This document shows positions 20,490-30,922 of a stretch of 64,000 nt of DNA, in pieces. The stretch's first letter is position 1. Every line of letters starts with the position of its first letter. The position numbers were made by a program, and so were the translations under genes. Source of the DNA: Erpobdella octoculata (Eukaryota; Annelida; Clitellata; Hirudinida; Erpobdellidae); the NCBI GenBank assembly GCA_963978895.1, contig OZ022240.1, positions 13,345,807 to 13,409,806 of the forward strand. Reading direction: 5' to 3'. The notes below the pieces were generated by a model. It was not told the DNA's origin. It made no database searches and saw only the letters and a program-made list of their open reading frames with translations.

Positions 20490-20678
20490 TGTAAAATCGC
20501 TGTTTTTACAATAGGTTTTCCCATTGATAGACGTTAAAGGACATCGAATAACTATTATGGACATTATTATTAAACCAGAAGGTATAACTAGCCGTAACAA
20601 AGCTTCATTTATTATTTTCCAATAAAACATCAAAACCATTCTATTGAGCCCGGTATACGATTTGGTGATATCGTAACA
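20490..20678 (+). repeat. 3' LTR of the SAP element
   Basis: 189 bp, same sequence as 18706-18894 by eye. Confidence 0.92.
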
Positions 20679-21184
20679 ATATATATATGGGTGGACAAAC
20701 ATACAGGAAAGCAAGTTAGGAAAAACGTGGTAAAATGGAATCTAATGGTATAATTGGTTTTTCTTTGGTTCAATAAAAAAAAAGTTATAAGCCAAAAACG
20801 ACGATTTTCCGATGACAATTGCATGAAATAAACGTTAGCTCTCTTCTTTGATAGATTATTACTTTTTCAAACTGCAGCATTCTGAATTTCCGAGACGCTC
20901 TGTTAAGATTTTTCAATTAAAAATACAACTATGTAACTCTTGTTTCAATAACTTAATAAATAAAAAAGTTATCAAATAAACGTGGGACCACAAACCAATT
21001 TTTCTCAGCTAAACAAAACAAACGATTCTGGCTTCCTGCGGCTATTATGCAAAGTGGCTACTCGTTAACACCTCCTGCTGGCTTTTGATGAGCATAGGGT
21101 AAAATTTTATTTTAGGAAAAAATCTATTTTACCTAAAAAAATTATCTTCCAATAAATATATATATTATAACAATTCTATGCCCC

Positions 21185-21336
21185 TGTTATATCATTTCCC
21201 CGTCTTTTAATGGCCCTTGACGGACTTGTAGAAAAGAGCAGAAAAAGGGTACACATAAAGTCCTCATTTATTATTACTTTCAATAAATATATAACAATTC
21301 TAAAAGAACCCAAATACGGTTGTCAATATTACAACA
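21185..21336 (+). repeat. LTR-like segment of a decayed SAP-element relative
   Basis: Runs TGTTATATC to ATTACAACA with AATAAA inside, followed at once by TCTGTGTCAGAAGTGGGAT, the counterpart of the primer-binding site at 18895. Diverged from the 189-bp LTRs but with the same order of landmarks. No second LTR is present before the right arm. Confidence 0.65.
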
Positions 21337-21370
21337 TCTGTGTCAGAAGTGGGATCTGAAAGAAATAGTT

Positions 21371-21815
21371 TTAAAAGTACTGGAAAAACTTTCCATTGCT
21401 GAGTTGAGAGCTAAGAAAATGGGAGCTGAACAGTAAGGGAAAACAATGGCTTTGACCCAGAAGAATATGAGTTTGATAGGAATGAAGAATTACCAGACTT
21501 TTTGAACGATTTGATAGCAGAAATGGGAGAAGGAAACAAAGCAGCGGTGTGGCAATGCTGCCAGTAAACAGCAAACAATTGAATGGAAATAAGGGATCCT
21601 TTGAAAGTGGTTTTCCTGAGTGGTGTCTGGATGGCAAGGCTGATGAGAGTCTGGTCATAGAGACAGCTGGTTGACACGGTTCTGGACCAGCGTTTTGCTG
21701 GTGAAGAAATTGTTGAGGGTTCATGTGGCGAAAACAAGTGTGAACTGTGTTTCAGAACATGTGACAGATGACTGCCGGACAGACTGCACAAATCAAGTGG
21801 AGCATGACGAAAACA
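21371..21815 (+). pseudogene. SAP-element protein remnant
   Basis: VLEKLSIAELRAKKMGAEQ (from about 21375) is the SAP-like start, then a stop. Around 21670-21815 the DNA aligns with 19275-19420 of the intact element: GACACGGTTCTGGACCAGCG and GTGACAGATGACTGCCGGAC have near-exact counterparts there. Frames are broken throughout. Confidence 0.7.
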
Positions 21816-21992
21816 AAAAATAGACTTGATCCAGTTTTGTGGCGGGGCACCGCCAAGGTGGGCTATGTAGGTGAGTGTTGCTGGACAGATTCTTGGGAAG
21901 TCGTCTTATCAGCCGGAGAAGTTTTGGAGGCGCCTGGTGGTGGTGTCCAGCGTGTTGGGAGAACCAGAGTTTTCCTTAGGGGTCCATTGTAG
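21768..21992 (+). CDS. Hypothetical ORF between SAP remnant and PHD-like segment
   Basis: I do not recognise this sequence. The second half (GYVGECCWTDSWEVVLSAGE, then VLEAPGGGVQRVGRTRVF) looks protein-like and less AT-rich than its surroundings. It may be a further broken domain of the same captured gene as the PHD-like segment 45 bp downstream. Confidence 0.3.
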   Translation: MTAGQTAQIKWSMTKTKNRLDPVLWRGTAKVGYVGECCWTDSWEVVLSAGEVLEAPGGGVQRVGRTRVFLRGPL

Positions 21993-22036
21993 AAAAATTT
22001 AAGCATTTATTTTAATCCGGACAATAAAAGAGAACA

Positions 22037-22243
22037 GTGACTAAAACAAATCAAGCTATCTTACGACAACATGACAAACTATTGTTTGTATTATGGGTAG
22101 GGTGGCGAGGGTCTGACGTGGACGTGGTGAAGTGTGAAAAATGTAGAAGGTGGATTCACCAAGAATGTACACAGTTAATGCTGACAAAGAAAGAGTTTCA
22201 AACTAAACATTTCACTTGCGAGCTGTTTGCTGATTTTAAATAG
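22037..22243 (+). pseudogene. PHD-finger-like fragment
   Basis: The frame encodes DVVKCEKCRRWIHQECTQL followed by FTCELF. The spacing C-x2-C-x3-W-x-H-x2-C, then a final C about 20 residues on, matches the second half of a PHD finger, a zinc-binding reader of histone tails also found in some transposon proteins. The first zinc ligands are not visible upstream in this frame. Probably a relic of a captured or element-encoded chromatin-binding protein. Confidence 0.6.
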
Positions 22244-23111
22244 TTACCATTTTTAAACAAACCTTATAGTAATTTAAAAAAATTTATTTAAAGTAAAATG
22301 GATGTTTAGATAAAATAAAATTTTCCGCTAAGCTCGTTAAAAGACAGCAGGAGGTGTTAACAAGTAGCCACTTTGCATAATAGCCACAGGGAGCAAGACT
22401 CGCTTGTCAAACCATATGCTTTCTTTTGTTCGTTTACCTCTAGTTTAGCTGGGAAAAATTGGCATATGGTCTGACGTTTTATACGATAATTTATTTATTT
22501 TATAAGTTATAGAAGCAATAGAAACATCAGTCGAATTGTAATTGAATTATCTAAAAACAAATTCCGGGTGCAGCAGTTTGAAAAAAGTAATAATCTATCA
22601 AAGAAGAGCTAACGTTTATTTTATGCAATTTTCATAGGAAAATCATCGTTTTTAGCTTCTAACTTTTTTATTTACTGAACCAAAGAAAAACCAATTATAC
22701 CATTAGATTCCATTTTAAAACCCCATCCAACAATGTATAGCACAGTCCAGATGCACAGTGAATTTTTTTATTTATTTGCACAGCCAGCAATGTGTGAATT
22801 GTATTGACAGGAGATTTACTGAGACTATGTGGCCAAGATATTGTAGTCTGTAAGCTTCTGCATCCCGTTATTTTTTTTTGGAACGATACGATACGATTTC
22901 TGAAATTTGTCTCGAATTAAACGATACGATACGAGACGCCTCGATCAATAACGAGGCGATTTCGATACGATACGATATCGGGATCTCGACTGAAGTGGAA
23001 ATTTTGTCTCGAATAAAACGAGATAACATAGAATGATGAACTATATGCGACAGACAATATTAATAACTACATTAAAGGAATTCATTGAAAAAAAATATTT
23101 AAATATCAAAA

Positions 23112-23330
23112 AATTTATAAAAATTTACAAAATTTATAAAAATTTACAAAATTTATAAAAATTTACAAAATTTATACAAATTTACAAAATTTATAAAAAT
23201 TTACAAAATTTATAAAAATTTACAAAATTTATAAAAATTTACAAAATTTATAAAAATTTACAAAATTTATAAAAATTTACAAAATTTATAAAAATTTACA
23301 AAAATTATAAAAATTAACAAAATTTATTTG
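23112..23330. repeat. 18-bp minisatellite inside the MITE
   Basis: About twelve nearly perfect copies of AAAATTTATAAAAATTTAC. Copy 1 of the MITE has only one or two units here, so the array expanded after the copies split. Confidence 0.9.
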
Positions 23331-23895
23331 TTTTTTAAAACTTGAAATAAGTTTCATTTGTTTAGTTTCGGTACATCTATTTGTCTAAATTTAGACCCTA
23401 AATCATGACAAACGCGAGAAAGTACCTGTATGCAAGAATTAAGAAAGTGAAGAAAACCCAACGGGTTTATTTATAGGCGATGGCGAATCCGGTTGGCAAG
23501 AAAGAAGCTGAGAAAGTTTCGAATTCCAGCTGCAGACGACGTGCACACTACAGGTGGCACACACATACTCACATACAACCAAGAATATAATCGAGATTAT
23601 AAAGATATATCTTAGATGAGCTACTATTACGGTCAATTACGGATATCGAAACACTAAAATAATCATTCCAATTCTATGTAACAAATTTGAAAGAATAAGT
23701 TTATCAAACAGACTAAACCAAAACATAAACATAGAATGATCATTACTATTACATTACTCATTATTCTCATTAATAATAATAGTCATCGATGTCAGCGAGT
23801 ACGATTGCCTTGTAGTATCAGTAGTATGCTGAGGTCGATTAGCAGCCTAAGAGGGGCGTGGCTTTAAAAAAAGCTATAGAACAAAGACAAGCTGG

Positions 23896-23898
<3 letters not shown>

Positions 23899-23961
<63 letters not shown>
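23899..23961. repeat. (AT)n microsatellite
   Basis: AT run absent from the equivalent place of the other MITE copy. Confidence 0.95.
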
Positions 23962-23963
<2 letters not shown>

Positions 23964-24548
23964 AAATATGCTGTTGGTTCCCAGACTAAAAATAGTAAAT
24001 AATGAATAATGGGGCTACAGGCTGTCAGGAAAACAGAATTTAAAGTGGGGATGATAATAGTTATAAACTTTTGTCAATAGGTAGATTAATTAATCAATGT
24101 TGATGAATCAATTGCAAATATTCACAGTTGTGACATTCATTAATTAAATATGTATGACTTTCGTTATTTATTGGAAAATATTTTTGTAAATCTCGGTATT
24201 TGTTTCGAGACTTTATACGAGAACCAAATTTAAGCCTCGCTATTTTATTTCGATACGAGACTTCTTCCGCAGGCTGTATCGTTTCAATGGCGATACAGGA
24301 TTTCCCGTATCGTTTTGAAATCTCGATTGATTTCGAGATAACGATTTCGGGACGCAGATGCTTAGTAGTTTGTGAATATTTCATCTTCTAACTGCTCAAT
24401 TACTTGTTTGTTTTCAGCTCTACGTTTCTAAGACAGGTTTAAAAAATACAAAATTCATTGTGTTATATCAAAGAGACTTGAAGCATTTTTGGCGGAGCAA
24501 ATTAGTAATTTCAAAAAATCATAGATTTGTAAAGTTTAACATATAACC

Positions 24549-25290
24549 CAGAGGTGGGCAAACTACGGCCCGCCAAAGTATTTTATGAGGCCCGTTTAGA
24601 AGTTTTGCTAAATTTTTGAAATTGTTATTTTGATTATCGGCTTCGATTTAGATAAATTATATTAACATTTTTCTTGTTGGTTGTTTTTACACAAAACTCA
24701 CAACATCACTATTCAAAACTGGGTTCGCGTTTAACCAAAAGTTAGCTTTGTTTGCATTTTAAAGGTTTTAGAAATTTTAATTTGAAAGCCAATAAGCATT
24801 GATTTAACCATGAGTGCTGCCAAGAAAAAAAACATTAAGGACGAATGTCGTGTTTTAATGAAGAATGGACTGCTATGTACTGCTTCACAAATGTTAGGGA
24901 CAAAGCAGTCTGCTTGCTGTGGCGTGAGTGTGTGAGCGTCTTTAAAAAGTACAATTTAAAAGGACACCACCAAACAAAACATCTGGATTTCGGGCACAAC
25001 GGAAAAGAAAATGCCAGGAGTTGGTTAACACTTTAAAGAAGAGCCAACTGTTTTCACCAAACGGTCTGTAATACAACATGCTGCAACCGAAGCCAGTTTG
25101 GTGCTGTCTCATAAGATTGTAAAATGAAACAAGCCTTTTTCTGATGGTGAGTTCATCAAGGAATGCTTGTTAGATGCAGTAAACATTATGTGTCCACTAA
25201 ATTTTTATTAAAATAGACAAAATTATGCGGCCCACGATAACAAAACAATTTTCAATGTGGCCCTCTGTAGAAAATGTTTTCCCACCCCTG
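24549..25290 (+). mobile_element. hAT relic (GTF2IRD2-type), exact 8-bp TSD
   Basis: Target duplication ATATAACC at 24541-24548 and 25291-25298. Ends CAGAGGTGGGCAAACTACGG and TTTTCCCACCCCTG, with GCCCGC- and GCGGCCC-type sub-terminal DNA, are characteristic of hAT elements related to the GTF2IRD2 transposase. Only a scrap of the transposase remains. Confidence 0.92.
24810..25040 (+). pseudogene. GTF2IRD2-like hAT transposase N-terminal scrap
   Basis: From ATG at 24810 the DNA reads MSAAKKKNIKDECRV and, in a shifted frame, FKKYNLKGHHQTKHLDFG, the C-terminal part of the zinc finger typical of this transposase family (K-x-Y-N-L-x2-H-x3-K-H). At least one frameshift separates the two. The catalytic domain is deleted. 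Confidence 0.7.
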
Positions 25291-25298
25291 ATATAACC

Positions 25299-25902
25299 GA
25301 TAAAATTTATTTAAAGACTTAAACAAATTTATTATTCAAGTTCATTATTTTTATTTATTTTTTAGAGCAATTAAGCTAATTAACTCCAGAGTTATTTTTT
25401 GGCAGAAACCTAATGTAAAAAACCCAAACTCTACAAGGTAAATAGTTTACAAGTTTTGTTTCTTAATCAGCCAGCTTTCAGGCAAAGTGTATTATTAGCA
25501 CAATTTTGGAAACAAGTTTTTAAAAATGTGACAAAAACTTTAGAGATGAAATAAAATACGAGCTTGCACTTTCCTCTGTTTCAAACTTCAAACACGTGCT
25601 GACTAATAGATACAAGAAAGCGTTGATAACTTATTCTCGCAATTGAATTGGGACACCAGACGATCGATGATTTGAGTATCACTTTTTTTCCTCCCACCGT
25701 TGCAATAAGTGTTTATTATGTTGGTCATGTTTTGTAGATCAGGTAAATAATCTGTTTTATGCAAGTGAAATACTGTAATTGGGAGCATTATGTTATACAA
25801 AATGTACGTTATATCCATATACGTAATTTGGGATAATTTAACATGGGGGAGACGGGGCAAGTGCACAGGACCAAAGTTTCAGTATGTTATAGCGGGATTA
25901 TA

Positions 25903-25953
<51 letters not shown>

Positions 25954-26010
25954 TACTACTTGGGCCGCAATAAAACAGCCTGTGTAGACCTCAAATATTT
26001 ATATGTTGAA

Positions 26011-26053
<43 letters not shown>

Positions 26054-27186
26054 AAAGAGTAAAAAAGCTAGAGAAAGGACTGAGAAAATCTTCTAAAAAT
26101 CCCGGGCACCCCTGTTAGTAATTAAATAAGTAAACGATAATAACGAAAAAAAGCTCAGTAGCAGCTAGAATACAATTGCATAAGAAATGTCATGAAGAAA
26201 GTGATCAGCTCTAATAAATGGAGAATTGCTTTCAAATAATATTAAGAGTTTGCAGTAATCCTGAATAAATCCAATATTGACTTGTAACCTCAATACAACG
26301 AGAAAAGACTGACTGATTGGTGCAGAAATATGATCAGCTGATCACTACTTGGCTGGATTCTAGTAGATGGAAATAATCCTAGTCGAGTTTTAAATTATAT
26401 CTAAATAAACTCTTATCTTGAAATAAAATATAAATGCAACACGGTATTAATTCACAACTTCGGCAAACTTGTTAGTGCTGTTTACACAGGCTTAATCCAA
26501 GTTATATCCAAGAAAAGAGAATCGAAAGGTTGGAGAATATTCCACGATCGCAGGTGTTTACTGCACATAACTAACCAGAAACACAAAAATTGACTTTAAA
26601 TTTTTAGCCACGAAACACATATATTACTTTACGGATACACTTAAGAATAGCCGTAATATAATCACCCAATTTGCGAAAGTTTCCAACAAAATGGCAACAA
26701 TTGGACGATCGAAGTAGATTTGTACTAAAGACTATAAATAACAAAACATTTATTCAGTTTTTAAAATTTCAAGTAGATTTTAGTTATACATTTCACAAAG
26801 ATTCGTGATTGAAAAAAATTATTGGTAACACAAGTGACGGCAAATATCAAGCAACAGGGGCGTAACCACAAAAAAAATGCGGGGGGGTCTCAAGTTTGAA
26901 AAAAGGAAGAAACAGGGCTGTGGAGTCGGAGTCGGGGGAAATTTTTGGAGTTGGAGTCGGCAAACAATGCACCGACTCCGACAAAAAAAAGAAAAAACTG
27001 CATTTATTAAATAGTAGAGAAAAAATTGTAAAAAAAACTCTCTATTCATGCTTTGGGCCTTCCCTACCATACACCGTAGTGCTTTGGTTACTCTTAAGGA
27101 CGAATAATCCAAACTATTTACATGTGACAATCCACCCACCCAACCAGCCAAAACACCTACTAAATTCAGATTGGAATTTAAAAAAG
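25299..27186. other. No gene recognised; microsatellites
   Basis: AT run at 25905-25950 and AG run at 26014-26051. The stretch just after the AG run (CCCGGGCACCCCTGTTAGTA) resembles a segment near 1460-1480, so it is dispersed repeat. GGAGTCGGAGTCGG near 26925 looks like the end of a hAT MITE whose partner I cannot find. Overlapping open frames at 26819-27205 are not convincing. Confidence 0.45.
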
Positions 27187-27247
27187 CAAGTTTAAATGGC
27201 GGCACCAGGAATTTTGTTTCGCTTCAATTTAAATGCACACTATTTTA

Positions 27248-27562
27248 ATATTTTGCACACTATAAAATGCAAACTATAATTAATAAATGCAAACTATAAT
27301 TAATAAATGCAAACTATAACTAATAAATGCAAACTATAATTAATAAATGCAAACTATAATTAATAAATGCAAACTTTAATTAATAAATGCAAACTATAAT
27401 TAATAAATGCAAACTGTAATTAATATTAACTAACTATAATTAATATTGTCTAACTATAATTAATAATTGCTAACTATAATTAATATTTGCTAACTATAAT
27501 TAATATTTGCGAACTATAATTAATATTTGCTAACTATAATTAATATTTGCGAACTATAATTA
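27248..27562. repeat. ~19-20 bp tandem array, left
   Basis: About sixteen copies of AACTATAATTAATAAATGC and variants with AATATTTGC. Confidence 0.9.
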
Positions 27563-27581
27563 ATCATTCTTTTATATGTAG

Positions 27582-27824
27582 TAACTGCCTACCATTATTA
27601 AATTGGACCACAATTTTACCAAAAGATCAAATTGACTGGCTGAACGGAGAATGCAACTGCCCTGCATTCTTCAAAAAAATGCTTTGCAAACACATTGTTG
27701 GTTTAGCTATTCGACTGAAGCTGGCAGTCCCACCACCTGCAGAAAAAACATCCCAATTGGAATCAAAAGAAAAAGAGGTCGCCCAGCCAAAGCAACAAAA
27801 GCTCTATTGGTGCAATAGATTTTG
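27582..27824 (+). pseudogene. SWIM zinc-finger segment of a transposase
   Basis: The frame encodes DWLNGECNCPAFFKKMLC then KHIVGLAIRLKL, the CxCx(n)CxH pattern of a SWIM domain (zinc-binding, DNA or protein interaction). TTCTTTTATATGTAG just upstream looks like a splice acceptor, so this may be a last exon; the C-terminus is a short polar tail ending KLYWCNRF. The rest of the transposase is absent. Confidence 0.65.
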
Positions 27825-27965
27825 AGGTTTTTTAAGCATTTCAATCTCATACAACATCATACCATGAAATCATTTGTTACAATCTTTAATTTCTTTAAAA
27901 AATAAATTTTCTATTTGAAATGCATACCATAAAACATGTTTCCCAATTACATTGCTTTCAAAAAG

Positions 27966-28310
27966 TTATTTTATAGTGAGCAAAATACAGTATGCAAAAA
28001 TTAAAGTTATAGTGTGTAAAATGTTTTTATAGTGTGCAAAATATAGTATGGAAAAACTAAAATTATAGTGTGCAAAAACTTTTTTTATAGTGTGCAAAAC
28101 ATAGTGTGCAAAAATTAATTTTGTAGTCTGCAAAATATAGTGTGCAAAAATTATTTTTATAGTATGCAAAAATTAATTTTTTAGTGTGCAAAATATAGTG
28201 TGCAAAAATTATTTTTATAGTATGCAAAAATTAATTTTGTAGTACGCAAAAATTATTTTTATAGTGTGCAAAATTGAATTATATAGTTTGCAAAATTGAA
28301 TAATTTAGTT
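27966..28310. repeat. ~30-bp tandem array, right
   Basis: Repeats of TATAGTGTGCAAAATATAG and AAAAATTAATTTTTTAG, about ten imperfect units. Confidence 0.9.
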
Positions 28311-28336
28311 TGCATTTATTTGTGACCCAGTATACC

Positions 28337-28337
<1 letters not shown>

Positions 28338-28411
<74 letters not shown>
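28338..28411. repeat. (AT)n microsatellite
   Basis: AT run that directly abuts the CTAG end of the next element. Confidence 0.95.
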
Positions 28412-28412
<1 letters not shown>

Positions 28413-28534
28413 TAGCGGGGGCACCCGGCGTTGCCCGGGGATTTTAGAGGTTTTTCTAATGTTTGTCTCTCTCGCTCTCGTTTCCTTCTCCGCTTTCCCG
28501 TTCCCGTCGCGTTCCCGGTTGCTTTTCCGCGTAT
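28412..28534 (-). mobile_element. Helitron-like 3' terminus
   Basis: On the minus strand the module ends CCCGGGCAACGCCGGG (a hairpin with CCCGG/CCGGG stem), then about ten bases, then CTAG followed by T. A hairpin a short way before CTRR inserted before T is the hallmark of Helitron 3' ends. It is GC-rich against AT-rich surroundings. The (ATAC)n array forms its upstream part, as in microsatellite-bearing Helitron derivatives. No Rep/helicase is encoded and no 5' TC end is identified. Confidence 0.5.
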
Positions 28535-29140
28535 ACATACATACATACATACATACATACATACATACATACATACATACATACATACATACATACATAC
28601 ATACATACATACATACATACATACATACATACATACATACATACATACATACATACATACATACATACATACATACATACATACATACATACATACATAC
28701 ATACATACATACATACATACATACATACATACATACATACATACATACATACATACATACATACATACATACATACATACATACATACATACATACATAC
28801 ATACATACATACATACATACATACATACATACATACATACATACATACATACATACATACATACATACATACATACATACATACATACATACATACATAC
28901 ATACATACATACATACATACATACATACATACATACATACATACATACATACATACATACATACATACATACATACATACATACATACATACATACATAC
29001 ATACATACATACATACATACATACATACATACATACATACATACATACATACATACATACATACATACATACATACATACATACATACATACATACATAC
29101 ATACATACATACATACATACATACATACATACATACATAC
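28535..29140. repeat. (ATAC)n microsatellite, ~606 bp
   Basis: Uninterrupted ATAC tetranucleotide array. The long MYVC and HTYI open frames over it are artefacts of the repeat. Confidence 0.98.
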
Positions 29141-29215
29141 AGGTGTTAGGTTAACTGAGTTAATAGAGTGTTAGCCTTGAATGTGAGAGCTTCACGGTTC
29201 GACTCAATTCTAAAG
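29141..29215 (+). mobile_element. tRNA-like SINE head, degenerate
   Basis: GTTAGGTTAACTGAGTTAAT (A-box region, decayed) and TTCACGGTTCGACTC (B box). The same head, better preserved, is at 50262-50325. Confidence 0.65.
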
Positions 29216-29973
29216 TTCATTCTCAATATTATCTACGAAATTTGCGTTTTGTTCTGTTTTCGGACTAAAATGATTAAATGCGATATTATATTGTCGGACT
29301 AATTGTTTCCATAGCTGCCGGTTATGCGCTCGCCTGTTACATGGTTTAAAGCCGTGTCAACTGTTATAATATAAAACTAAATTGCGATATTTATTAGAAA
29401 AACCAAACTTAAATCGAATATTAAGTTTCGTACACTGGCACACTGCACAGACAATGGCGTTAAACAACAATGGCGTCGTACGTCGTACATGAACGGATGA
29501 GGAACCGAAGAATTAAACAAACAATCTACAAAAATAAATCGTTGAAATAAATGTATTCCAACAGCAACATCAGCATGTGTAAACCCACTCTACATACTTA
29601 TTCTCGAAGTGAACTTCTTTCGGTCAATTTTCAGAACAACTGTTACCCAACTAGAGTTTTTCTCCTCACTCTTAAGAAAATGAATTTGCTGCTCTCAAAT
29701 GTACGACAATACCACTACAGGGGGCGACAGGCTGGCCATCGTTCTCAAACCTCCTACAGACCGAGACTTCTGGCTCCTTCCGCTGGTGACGCCCGTGTAG
29801 TATTAACTTCCTCTTCATCTACTCCTGATCTTCGTTCAGCACCTGGGTGCTGTATTGGGTGGTCACCTCGCTGCAGTGATCACAGCTGGGAAACCAGTAA
29901 AACCAGGCAAGAAACCAAGGATCTACAATGAACGAATTTATCGATAAATGCTACCTCAACTGGGGCAGCCGAT

Positions 29974-30922
29974 GTGTCAGCATTGGGGACCCCTGGTGTG
30001 GACAAAAAAAGGACTATTGGCCGAACGACTAAATTTATCAAACCAAAAACTGAAATACGAATTGCCGCGTGGAACGTACGAACGGGTCATCACGTCGGCC
30101 AAAAGGAGATTATCACCACCGAAATTACCAATTACAAAATATCGATCGCCGCCATATCGGAACTACGACTCACGAGATCCGGGATGATGATGATTAGTCT
30201 GCCGACGACCGACGAGACTATTACGCTCTTTTACTCCGGTGGTGACAAGCGAGAGGCGGGTGTTGAATTTATGGTCGGCCAGCGGGCTGCCCACAGTGTC
30301 GTCGCCTTCCAACCAATTTCTGAACGTCTGGCAGTCCTTTCCATCGATGGCAGAATCAAGACGCACATCCTATCCGTCTATGCGCCGACCGAAACAAGCT
30401 CAGATGCAGCAAAAGACGCTTTCTACGCCGATCTTCAAGCTGCGACTGATTCTATACCGCAAACCGAAGTTACCATATTGGCAGGCGACTTTAGCGCTCA
30501 CGTCGGCGACAACCGTAGTGGCTGGGAAAAAACGCTTGGACGATTCGGCCACGGAAAATCAACGACAATGGGCAGCGTCAGTAAACAACCTCGTCATTGG
30601 CAACAGCCTCTTCCAACACCCGAAAAAGCATCGGCTCACGTGGAGAAACACGTCGGGGAAAGATTCGGCCATGCTCGACTACGTTCTGATCAACAAGCGT
30701 TTTCGATCGACGCTCAACGACGTTCGAGCAATGCGTGGCCCTGATTGCGGATCTGATCACTACCTCGTGCGGGCCAAAATACAACTTCAACTCCAAAAAG
30801 CAAAGAAAAAGACGCCGGCGGCTGTAAAGAGAAACTGGACGTGCCTACGCGATCCGGCAGTTCGACACACATTCCAGCTTGCTTTATGCAATCCTCAATA
30901 CATTGGACGATGTCAACGATGA
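29974..30922 (+). pseudogene. LINE endonuclease domain (APE-like), frameshifted
   Basis: The 29974-30744 frame gives IRIAAWNVRTGHHVG (first catalytic Asn region), AAISELRLTRSG (Glu), HILSVYAPTET and ILAGDFSAHVGDN (the GDFN-like motif, here GDFS). After about 30560 the frame shifts and continues at up to 30922 with TWRNTSGKDSAMLDYVLINK and RGPDCGSDHYLVRAKI (SDH catalytic motif). This domain nicks target DNA for target-primed reverse transcription. One frameshift inactivates the copy. Confidence 0.8.

Larger units (their letters stand above)
18706..20678 (+). mobile_element. Compact LTR retrotransposon with SAP-domain protein
   Basis: Two 189-bp LTRs (18706-18894 and 20490-20678) look identical base for base and run TGTAAAATCG to ATATCGTAACA. 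A primer-binding-site-like TTGGTGTCAGAATTGGGAT follows the 5' LTR, and a purine tract GAAGGGGGTAATAA precedes the 3' LTR. Each LTR holds an AATAAA signal. The 1.6-kb interior encodes only two acidic open frames and no protease, reverse transcriptase or integrase. It is therefore non-autonomous and, judged by LTR identity, recent. It sits in an AT run, so the target duplication is unreadable. Confidence 0.9.
20731..22717. mobile_element. Composite element with ~400-bp inverted arms
   Basis: The left arm (20731 to about 21130) and right arm (about 22290 to 22717) are reverse complements with moderate divergence: TAAAATGGAATCTAATGG at the left outer end returns inverted at the right outer end, and inner blocks such as TTATGCAAAGTGGCTACT with AACACCTCCTGCTG are also paired. 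Between the arms lie an LTR-like segment, remnants of a SAP-element protein and a PHD-like segment. Long-armed foldback elements can mobilise captured DNA; whether this one did is inference. I could not find a clear target duplication. Confidence 0.7.
22851..24364. mobile_element. CGATACGATACGA-rich MITE, copy 2, near-exact 8-bp TSD
   Basis: Same family as 12062-13359, with ends TAAGCTTCTGCATCCCG and CGGGACGCAGATGCTTA. Target duplication GTAGTCTG (22843-22850) against GTAGTTTG (24365-24372), 7 of 8. It differs from copy 1 by an expanded minisatellite (23112-23330) and an inserted AT run (23899-23961). Confidence 0.9.
27215..28320 (+). mobile_element. Mutator-like (MULE) relic with tandem-repeat arms
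   Basis: A SWIM-domain segment (27582-27824) lies between two tandem arrays. The left array (TGCAAACTATAATTAATAAA units) and right array (TTATAGTGTGCAAAATA units) are related in inverted orientation: AAATAAATGC at the left and GTTTGCATTTATT at the right, with TTTTGCACACTATAAAA on one side and its reverse complement on the other. SWIM domains are common in MULE transposases. Boundaries and target duplication are not resolved. Confidence 0.5.

Noticed and set aside
27248..27562. CRISPR-like array
   Set aside because: Units are contiguous without spacers and the context is a eukaryotic transposon; it is a minisatellite.
28431..29174. Long MYVC/HTYI open frames over tetranucleotide arrays (also 50336-50918, 52285-52914, 55094-55824, 60035-61074)
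   Set aside because: They are translations of (TATG)n or (CATA)n microsatellites, present in all frames and without start or stop context.
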